DNA from: Bacteroidota bacterium
Lineage (GTDB): Bacteria > Bacteroidota > Bacteroidia > M30B66
DNA: 6,807 bases
Reading direction: 5' to 3'
Assembly (NCBI GenBank): GCA_020438185.1
Contig: JAGQVC010000092.1
Location: 1-6,807, forward strand
This document shows, piece by piece, positions 1 to 5,455 of the stretch; position 1 is the first letter of the stretch, and every line of letters starts with the position of its first letter. Both the position numbers and the translations under genes were made by a program. A model generated the notes under the pieces. It did no database searches. It worked only from the letters and a program-made list of their open reading frames with translations, and had not been told where the DNA came from.

Positions 1-1605
1 CCGAATGGGGTTTACATTGCCGGAAGTTTTCAGGATGAAATTGGTGTTGCCTCTGATTGGCAACCCGATCAAACGATGATGATGGATGCCGGTCTGGGTG
101 ATGGCACTTACGTTTTTACAGCCATGCTTCCTGATGGTGTTTATGAGTACAAAGTAATTAATGGTAACACCTGGGACGGAGCAGAAAATGTTCCTGTTGA
201 AAGTCAGGTAGGAGGCGGAAACAGCAACCGCTTTTTTGTTGTTGACGGCTCGGATGTATTTGTTCCTGGTGTTTATTTCGGAGGAAACGATGCTAACGCC
301 GGCGGAGACTTGTACATGATCAGATTCACTGTTGATATGGGCGAAACTACTGTTGATGCAGCAGGTGTTTCAGTTGCAGGTAGCTTTCAGAGTGAAGCAG
401 ACCTTACCGGATTGATTTCTGACTGGACAGCCGGTGCTAACAAAATGTACGATGTTACTCCTGACAACAGTCTGAATGATTACACAACAATTGTGTGGGT
501 TCCTGCAGGCACTGGTCCATTCGAATACAAATTTGTAAACGGCGGTTCTTTCGAGAACGTTCCTTCCAGCTGTGCTACCAATAATAATCGTGGTTTAACT
601 GTTGACGGCACTACGCTTGAAAAATATTGTTATGAAACCTGCTCAGATGTATGTGTACCTGTTATGACATATACTTTAACGCTGAACATTGACATGAATT
701 ACAACTGTAATTTCGATATCAATTCAGATGATTCAGTTGATGTTGCGGGAACATTTAACAGTTGGACCGGAGGAGACGGTTATTATTTAACCGATGATGA
801 CAATGACGGGATTTACTCGATTACGCTTTCTGATGTACCGGGAGGTGAAGTTCAGTATAAAGCACGTATTGTTCGTAATGGTTCTCCAAACTGGGAAGGA
901 AGTCCAAACAATGTGATCGCTCTTGCTGCTGATACAGACGTACCTGCACGTTGTTTTGGTTCTGCAGCACTTGCAGAATGTTCTCCAATTCCAGCTCCAT
1001 CGGACATTACTTTCCGTGTTGATTTGACAGATGAAACGCCTGCTGCAAACATTTATATGATTGGTGATTTTACTGATCCACAGTGGCAGGGTGGTGCTGT
1101 GGAATTACAGCCAGTAGCCCCCGGAATTTATGAAGCAACTGTAACAGATATTTGTCCCGGAACAATTGCTTACAAATTTGTGAATGGTGATGTTAGCGTG
1201 AGTGCAAATGAAGAATCATTCCCGGATTCAACAGATCGTGACTGCGTTGCGGACAACGGTGTTGGTGGATTTAATCGTTCTTATACCAGAACATCTTCAG
1301 ATCCTGTTACACTTGCTTTCAAATTCAATACATGCCAGGAAATTATTGGTTTCGAGAAAGTGGTATCACCAATTTCTGCGATGTTCCCTAATCCTGCTCA
1401 AAATGAAACAAGAATTCAGTTCGCATCAGCAACTGAGAGCTACAACGTAGTAGTTTCAGACATTCTTGGAAAGCGTGTAGACGTAGCGAACAATGTTCGC
1501 GGATATCACATTGTTCACCGCGGTAACCTTCCTGCAGGCATTTATCTGGTACAGGTAACTGATGCAAAAGGCAATACAGCAACACAAAAACTGATCTTCA
1601 ACTAA
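1..1605 (+). CDS. Secreted multi-module protein with E-set/CBM20-48-like repeats and C-terminal T9SS sorting domain (5' end missing)
   Basis: The frame is open from base 1, so the true start lies upstream; the first ATG, at 76, is internal to a module and is not a credible start. Counting codon 1 at base 1 gives 534 visible residues. Four diverged modules follow one plan: a VxVAGSF-like strand (residues 3-10, 122-129, 246-252, 350-357), then a YKFVNG-like strand (48-55, 174-181, 284-290, 389-396), often followed by ENVP, then a tail with NR (R77, R197, R426) and cysteines. This resembles the E-set starch/glycogen-binding folds (CBM20, CBM48), although no carbohydrate ligand can be read from the sequence. 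Residues from about 457 to 534 form a T9SS type A sorting domain: FPNP at 462-465, a GKRV turn, LPAGIYLVQV and a final QKLIFN. The protein should therefore be exported by Sec, passed through T9SS and released or anchored at the surface. No catalytic domain is visible in this part. A terminator follows the stop. The secretion call is firm; the function is unknown. Confidence 0.9.
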   Translation, partial: PNGVYIAGSFQDEIGVASDWQPDQTMMMDAGLGDGTYVFTAMLPDGVYEYKVINGNTWDGAENVPVESQVGGGNSNRFFVVDGSDVFVPGVYFGGNDANAGGDLYMIRFTVDMGETTVDAAGVSVAGSFQSEADLTGLISDWTAGANKMYDVTPDNSLNDYTTIVWVPAGTGPFEYKFVNGGSFENVPSSCATNNNRGLTVDGTTLEKYCYETCSDVCVPVMTYTLTLNIDMNYNCNFDINSDDSVDVAGTFNSWTGGDGYYLTDDDNDGIYSITLSDVPGGEVQYKARIVRNGSPNWEGSPNNVIALAADTDVPARCFGSAALAECSPIPAPSDITFRVDLTDETPAANIYMIGDFTDPQWQGGAVELQPVAPGIYEATVTDICPGTIAYKFVNGDVSVSANEESFPDSTDRDCVADNGVGGFNRSYTRTSSDPVTLAFKFNTCQEIIGFEKVVSPISAMFPNPAQNETRIQFASATESYNVVVSDILGKRVDVANNVRGYHIVHRGNLPAGIYLVQVTDAKGNTATQKLIFN

Positions 1606-1625
1606 GAAGAAATCTGATTAAATTT

Positions 1626-1659
1626 AAAAGGGGCGCTGATTTCAGCGCCCCTTTTTTTT
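1626..1659 (+). terminator. Strong intrinsic (rho-independent) terminator
   Basis: A perfect 10-bp GC-rich inverted repeat (GGGGCGCTGA at 1630-1639, TCAGCGCCCC at 1642-1651) is followed by eight T (1652-1659). The preceding AAAA (1626-1629) can extend the stem with the first four T. It begins 20 bases after the stop of the secreted protein and should end that transcript. On the opposite strand the hairpin is followed by only TTTT, so it could act as a weaker terminator for nhaD read-through as well, since the two genes converge here. Confidence 0.93.
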
Positions 1660-1788
1660 GCATTAGAATTAGATTCATACCAACAATAATCAAATCGTAT
1701 TTCCATGTTTTCATCGAACTTAACTATTGCATGAGTAAAACAAGTTCAATACTGAAAGACACATTGCAGGCAGGAACAACCAATGAAT

Positions 1789-1827
1789 AATTAAAGGAAA
1801 TCAGATTAAAGTTGTGAGCCTTTAATT
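1789..1827. repeat. A/T-rich inverted repeat
   Basis: AATTAAAGG (1789-1797) is matched by its exact reverse complement CCTTTAATT (1819-1827) across a 21-base spacer. Arms of 9 bp with two G/C pairs would make only a weak hairpin, and no T-run follows in either direction. It could be part of the nhaD transcript 3' end, or chance in A/T-rich DNA. Confidence 0.4.
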
Positions 1828-1831
1828 GAAT

Positions 1832-1856
1832 AGACCAATCATCAGATTTTTGGTCT
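1832..1856 (-). terminator. Possible weak terminator hairpin downstream of nhaD
   Basis: AGACCAA (1832-1838) and TTGGTCT (1850-1856) form a perfect 7-bp inverted repeat with an 11-base loop. It starts about 35 bases beyond the nhaD stop, in the direction of nhaD transcription. No clear T-run follows on the minus strand, so it does not match a canonical intrinsic terminator. It may stabilise the mRNA 3' end, or termination may depend on Rho or on the stronger hairpin at 1626-1659. Confidence 0.35.
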
Positions 1857-1891
1857 GAATGAAGCTGTTGCAGATTAATTACCGTTATTGA

Positions 1892-3163
1892 TTATCCGTG
1901 AGTAATCTGGAATTGAAGCAAGTAAACCAATGCTCCTGCAATATATCCCAGCAGAGCAATGAAGCCCATTTTACGCAAATACCAGATAAAATCAATCTTT
2001 TCAAGACCCATGGCAGCGACACCAGCTGCCGAGCCGATGATAAGGACACTTCCGCCGGTACCGGCGCAATAAGCGATGAATTCCCAGATTTTGTCATCCG
2101 GCGGATACGCCGAAATATCGTACATACCCATAGAGGCTGCAACCAAAGGAACATTATCAACAATAGCTGAAAGCAAGCCTATACCCATCACAATTACGTC
2201 TTTGTTACCAATTGTATCGTCCATCCACATTGCCAGTTCTTCGAGCACATGAAGAGACTCCAGGCCAGCAACAGCCAGAAGAATCCCCAGGAAGAAAAGC
2301 AAGCTAGGCATGTCGATACGCATAAGTGCATTAGCGGCATTGTATTTTTCCTTAACCTGATCATCCTTTTTCCTGTGAATGAGGTCGGAAACGATCCAGA
2401 TTAAGCCAAGCACGAACATCATTCCGACATAAGGAGGAAGATGTGTTGCTTGTTTAAAAACCGGAACGAACATTAAACCGCCGACACCCATAAAGAAGAT
2501 GAGCTTATTTTCGGGATCCAGTTGCTTCTTTTTAATTGGCGCAAGCTCTCCCTCAAGGCTTTTACCCTGAAAAATGGTTACATATATTAATGGAACAAGG
2601 GCACAGATAACACTTGGGATAATTAAAGTCTTGATGATGTTCAGCGTGGTTATTTGTCCACCAATCCAGAGCATTGTAGTTGTAACGTCCCCAATCGGCG
2701 ACCATGCTCCTCCGGCGTTAGCCGAGATTACAATCATACCTGCGAAAAACAACCGTTGTTCTCTGCGCTCAACTATTTTTCGAACCAGAGAAACCATCAC
2801 TATGGTAGTGGTGAGGTTATCCAGGATAGCAGAAAGGAAAAATGTGAGGATTGCGAGAATCCACATCAAACGGAGCTTACTGCGTGTCGTTATTCGGTTT
2901 GTTATGAGGTTAAACCCATCGTGCGCATCAATAATTTCCACGATTGTCATGGCGCCAACCAGAAAGAACAGGATTTCGGCAATGGAGCTGAGGTGGTGCG
3001 AAAGCTGAGAGGAAACATTGGTGTCGGGCCAACCCAGGGTATAGATAGTCCAGATAATAATACCCATGAAAATGGCAGAACCGGCCTTATTTATTTTTAG
3101 GGGATGTTCGAGTGCGATAAGGGAATAGCCACTGACAAAAACGTCAATAATAAGCTCCAGCAT
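1892..3163 (-). CDS. nhaD: NhaD-type Na+/H+ antiporter
   Basis: This 423-residue inner-membrane protein should exchange Na+ (or Li+) for H+, contributing to sodium extrusion and pH homeostasis. It is hydrophobic throughout, with about 11-12 predicted membrane spans, and belongs to the ion transporter (IT) superfamily with ArsB- and CitM-type carriers. It shows the inverted pair of short polar motifs expected of NhaD: DNLTTT at 115-120 in the first half and DNVP at 336-339 in the second. Between and after them lie SANAGGAWSPIGDVTT (147-162) and the small-residue-rich GTGGSVLIIGSAAGV (368-382). The membrane acidic residues D115, D159, D336 and E76 are candidates for ion binding, by analogy with Vibrio NhaD. 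The N-terminal EHPLKINKAG is a familiar feature of Bacteroidota NhaD. The ATG at 3163 is the natural start, because it lies 37 nt after the lipoprotein stop and precedes the first hydrophobic span. There is no Shine-Dalgarno sequence, as is usual in this phylum. It is probably the last gene of the minus-strand cluster. Confidence 0.93.
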   Translation of the reverse strand: MLELIIDVFVSGYSLIALEHPLKINKAGSAIFMGIIIWTIYTLGWPDTNVSSQLSHHLSSIAEILFFLVGAMTIVEIIDAHDGFNLITNRITTRSKLRLMWILAILTFFLSAILDNLTTTIVMVSLVRKIVERREQRLFFAGMIVISANAGGAWSPIGDVTTTMLWIGGQITTLNIIKTLIIPSVICALVPLIYVTIFQGKSLEGELAPIKKKQLDPENKLIFFMGVGGLMFVPVFKQATHLPPYVGMMFVLGLIWIVSDLIHRKKDDQVKEKYNAANALMRIDMPSLLFFLGILLAVAGLESLHVLEELAMWMDDTIGNKDVIVMGIGLLSAIVDNVPLVAASMGMYDISAYPPDDKIWEFIAYCAGTGGSVLIIGSAAGVAAMGLEKIDFIWYLRKMGFIALLGYIAGALVYLLQFQITHG

Positions 3164-3200
3164 AAAATAAAATAAGCGACAAAAAAGGAATGCCGCAGTT

Positions 3201-3755
3201 TCAGTTTGCGAATATAGCCGAAACGGAGAAAACAGTTGGAGCGAGATTGTTGATTGATCGCTTACCGCTGACTGTGTAACCCAGAGAAGGAATGTATTGC
3301 CAGCGAACTTCGGAGTCGAGAACGATAGAATGATCCAGCTTAACAGCTTCTATTGACTCGATATTTCCAAGAGAATCTTCAACAATAGTCAATGATTTCA
3401 CAGGTAATTTCGGGTCGTTGCAGGAATATCTGGTTTGAATTCCTTCGGGAACAGAGGTGGTATCTATCTGATATTTACCAATAAAGGAAGATTTATTGAT
3501 GTCGATTGACGAAAAGATTGCGAATTCTTCCTGCCAGGACGCCGGTTTTGATCGCTTGTACTCTTGTTTTCCGTCCACCGAATATGTCTTTTTCAACCAT
3601 ATTTCACTGTTTTGCATAGATGAAGCTGCTTCGGAAAAATACCCGGGCACGTCGAAATAGGGTTTGGCAGCACCGGATGTCAAGTTGCTGTCGCTTTGAC
3701 ATCCGGCGAAGCCGAGAATAAAAATGAGCAGAATCGGTTTAAGCCCGAAACGCAT
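3201..3755 (-). CDS. Small lipoprotein of unknown function
   Basis: This 184-residue protein starts with a lipoprotein signal peptide: basic R2 and K6, a hydrophobic stretch of about 10 residues (8-17) and a lipobox ending FAGC, with acylated Cys19. The mature part is soluble, has no membrane span and is rich in beta-type segments. PYFDVPGYF at 32-40, a VDGK turn near 59-62, a W73/EEF stretch and SSIDINKSSF at 81-90 form a pattern I associate with small uncharacterised Bacteroidota lipoproteins; I cannot name a domain. C110 is the only mature cysteine besides the lipidated one. Its ATG overlaps the stop of the upstream dehydrogenase by one base (TAATG), so translation is probably coupled and the start is well fixed. 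Residues after Cys19 (QSDSN) are not a clear surface-export signal, so it probably sits on the periplasmic face of the outer membrane. That location is an inference. Confidence 0.85.
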   Translation of the reverse strand: MRFGLKPILLIFILGFAGCQSDSNLTSGAAKPYFDVPGYFSEAASSMQNSEIWLKKTYSVDGKQEYKRSKPASWQEEFAIFSSIDINKSSFIGKYQIDTTSVPEGIQTRYSCNDPKLPVKSLTIVEDSLGNIESIEAVKLDHSIVLDSEVRWQYIPSLGYTVSGKRSINNLAPTVFSVSAIFAN

Positions 3756-5308
3756 TAAAAATCGAATTTAATGCCCTGTGCAAGAGGCAATTCAGAACCG
3801 TAATTGATGGTATTTGTTTGTCTGCGCATGTAAGCTTTCCAGGCATCGGAGCCGGATTCGCGCCCGCCACCGGTTTCTTTTTCACCACCGAAAGCTCCAC
3901 CAATTTCGGCACCGGAAGTTCCAATGTTTACGTTGGCAATTCCGCAATCAGAGCCTGCGGCTGAAAGGAACAGCTCCATTTCGCGCATATTGGTGGTAAA
4001 GATCGAAGAAGAAAGGCCTTGCGGAACATCATTCTGCATGGCAATAGCCTCTTCAATTCCTTTGTATTTGAGGAGATAAAGAATCGGGGCGAATGTTTCT
4101 TCCTGAACAATTTCGAAGTGATTTTCAGCTTCAACAATGCAAGGCTTAACATAGCAACCGCTTTCAAAACCTTCGCCTTCGAGCACACCGCCTTCGACAA
4201 GAATTTTACCCCCTTCTTTTTTGGCTTTTTCGATTGCTTTCAGATAATCCTCAACAGCACCTTTGTCAATCAGAGGCCCTACATGGTTTTCCTGAAGCAG
4301 TGGATTACCTATTTTAAGCTGGGAATAAGCACCTTTAAGCACTTCACAAACTTTGTCGTAAATGCTTTCGTGAATAATCAACCTTCTTGTTGAAGTACAT
4401 CTTTGTCCGGCAGTACCTACTGCACCGAAAACAGAACCCACAAGAACCATTTTTAAATCGGCATCGGGAGTGACAATAATTGCATTGTTTCCGCCTAATT
4501 CAAGAATTGTCTTACCAAATCGTTCCGCAACTGTTTTGGAAACATGGCGCCCGATTCGGGTTGAACCGGTGAATGAAACAAGAGGAACCCTTTTATCATT
4601 GTTCATTAAATCTCCGCAGGCATTTCCAACAACAACGTTTGAAACTCCTTCGGGAACGTTATTCGTGCGAAGCACATCTGAAATTATATTCTGGCAGGCG
4701 ATTGCGCAGAGAGGAACTTTTGATGATGGTTTCCAGATGCAAACATCTCCACAAACCCATGCTATCATTGCGTTCCACGACCAAACAGCAACCGGAAAAT
4801 TAAATGCTGAAATTATACCGGTGATTCCAAGCGGATGCCATTGCTCATACATACGGTGACGCGGGCGTTCGCTGTGCATTGTAAGTCCGTATAACTGACG
4901 CGAAAGCCCCACAGCAAAATCACAGATATCTATCATTTCCTGAACTTCACCGAGGCCTTCCTGGAGACTTTTCCCCATTTCGTAGGAAACGAGTTGACCC
5001 AGAGCCTGTTTTTTCTCACGCAGCTTGTCGCCCATCTGGCGAACAATCTCACCTCGTTTTGGAGCCGGAACTTGTCTCCAGGCTTTAAAAGCCTCCTGAG
5101 CCTTGTTCACAACCATTTCGTAATCGTATTCACCGGCGGTTTTTACACGTGCAATCAGACTGCCGTCAACCGGTGAATAGGATTCAATCCATTTACCACT
5201 TCCTTCGAGCCATTGTGTACCGGTTGAAACTCCGGTGTTTTCAGGTTCAATGCCCAATTCTTTCAGAACGGGAGAAATATCAGTGAGGGAAAGGGTTTCA
5301 GTATTCAT
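3755..5308 (-). CDS. amaB: ALDH7-family alpha-aminoadipic semialdehyde dehydrogenase
   Basis: This 517-residue cytoplasmic enzyme should oxidise alpha-aminoadipate semialdehyde, which is in equilibrium with piperideine-6-carboxylate, to alpha-aminoadipate using NAD+. This is a late step of lysine catabolism. Its length matches antiquitin (human ALDH7A1, AmaB/Pcd in bacteria). ALDH core residues are present: N170 in FNFP, K193 in WKPSS, the FTGST cofactor motif at 246-250, general base E270 in ELGGNN, nucleophile C304 in GQRC and E404 in EETFAP. ALDH7-specific features are the ELGGNNAII block, GTAGQRCTSTRRL, and a C-terminal region with NVNIGTSGAEIGGAFGG, GGGRESGSDAWK, YMRRQTNTINY and LPLAQGIKF. 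By recalled alignment, R303 and E124 correspond to the human Arg301 and Glu121 that bind the aminoadipate end, supporting this substrate. It is the first gene of the minus-strand cluster and its stop overlaps the lipoprotein start. A TAnnTTTG element lies 23-30 bases upstream of the ATG. No other lysine-degradation gene is in view. The symbol is assigned by family and is less certain than the product. Confidence 0.94.
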   Translation of the reverse strand: MNTETLSLTDISPVLKELGIEPENTGVSTGTQWLEGSGKWIESYSPVDGSLIARVKTAGEYDYEMVVNKAQEAFKAWRQVPAPKRGEIVRQMGDKLREKKQALGQLVSYEMGKSLQEGLGEVQEMIDICDFAVGLSRQLYGLTMHSERPRHRMYEQWHPLGITGIISAFNFPVAVWSWNAMIAWVCGDVCIWKPSSKVPLCAIACQNIISDVLRTNNVPEGVSNVVVGNACGDLMNNDKRVPLVSFTGSTRIGRHVSKTVAERFGKTILELGGNNAIIVTPDADLKMVLVGSVFGAVGTAGQRCTSTRRLIIHESIYDKVCEVLKGAYSQLKIGNPLLQENHVGPLIDKGAVEDYLKAIEKAKKEGGKILVEGGVLEGEGFESGCYVKPCIVEAENHFEIVQEETFAPILYLLKYKGIEEAIAMQNDVPQGLSSSIFTTNMREMELFLSAAGSDCGIANVNIGTSGAEIGGAFGGEKETGGGRESGSDAWKAYMRRQTNTINYGSELPLAQGIKFDF

Positions 5309-5330
5309 AAAATATTAGATTTTGGAGCTG

Positions 5331-5338
5331 CAAAGGTA
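5331..5338 (-). promoter_or_regulatory. Bacteroidota -7 promoter element (TACCTTTG) for the ALDH7 cluster
   Basis: On the minus strand, TGTACCTTTGCA contains TACCTTTG, an exact match to the TAnnTTTG -7 consensus of Bacteroidota primary sigma factors. It lies 22 bases before the dehydrogenase ATG, which predicts a short leader of roughly 15 bases. No good TTG -33 element is present at 19-21 bases upstream, which is common in this phylum. It probably drives all three minus-strand genes. Confidence 0.6.
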
Positions 5339-5429
5339 CAAATTAGTGGGGTATAAATGTGACCCGAATCACCGCCATTTGTATTATCTGCACAATCTAA
5401 CGGTCCACATTTTAATTTTCCGGAATTGT

Positions 5430-5437
5430 TACTTTTG
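5430..5437 (+). promoter_or_regulatory. Bacteroidota -7 promoter element (TACTTTTG) for the secreted PKD/Ig-like protein
   Basis: TACTTTTG matches the TAnnTTTG consensus exactly and ends 18 bases before the ATG at 5456, a spacing similar to that of the divergent element. The expected -33 TTG is not evident at the right distance; a TTG at 5426-5428 is too close to serve. The predicted leader is about 13 bases. Confidence 0.5.
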
Positions 5438-5455
5438 GAAAACAACCAGAATATT

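Larger units (their letters stand above)
1606..1891. other. Convergent intergenic region without a gene
   Basis: This 286-base gap lies between the stops of two convergent genes. It holds the strong terminator at 1626-1659 and two weaker inverted repeats at 1789-1827 and 1832-1856. The rest is A/T-rich and I found no convincing reading frame, tRNA-like fold or promoter in it. It most likely serves only for 3' end formation. Confidence 0.6.
5309..5455. other. Divergent intergenic region with two promoters
   Basis: These 147 bases separate the diverging dehydrogenase and secreted-protein genes. Each side carries one TAnnTTTG-type element close to its gene (5331-5338 for minus, 5430-5437 for plus), with about 90 bases between them. 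I see no clear palindromic operator in the space between the two elements, and no riboswitch-like fold is evident in the short predicted leaders. Confidence 0.5.

Noticed and set aside
76..78. ATG at 76 as the start of the first secreted protein.
   Set aside because: The frame is open upstream to base 1 and residues 3-10 already form the first strand of a module, so the ATG is internal.
852..1585. Short frames on both strands inside the first secreted protein.
   Set aside because: The main frame there is continuous and encodes recognisable modules and a sorting domain; the alternatives are shadows.
2574..3100. Two overlapping plus-strand frames of about 145 codons opposite nhaD.
   Set aside because: They lie entirely antisense to a clear NhaD gene and read as basic or cysteine-scattered sequence without domains, as expected for shadow frames.
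4019..4859. Several plus-strand frames of 76-129 codons opposite the dehydrogenase.
   Set aside because: They are antisense to a full-length ALDH7 gene with all catalytic residues intact. Their translations have no family resemblance.
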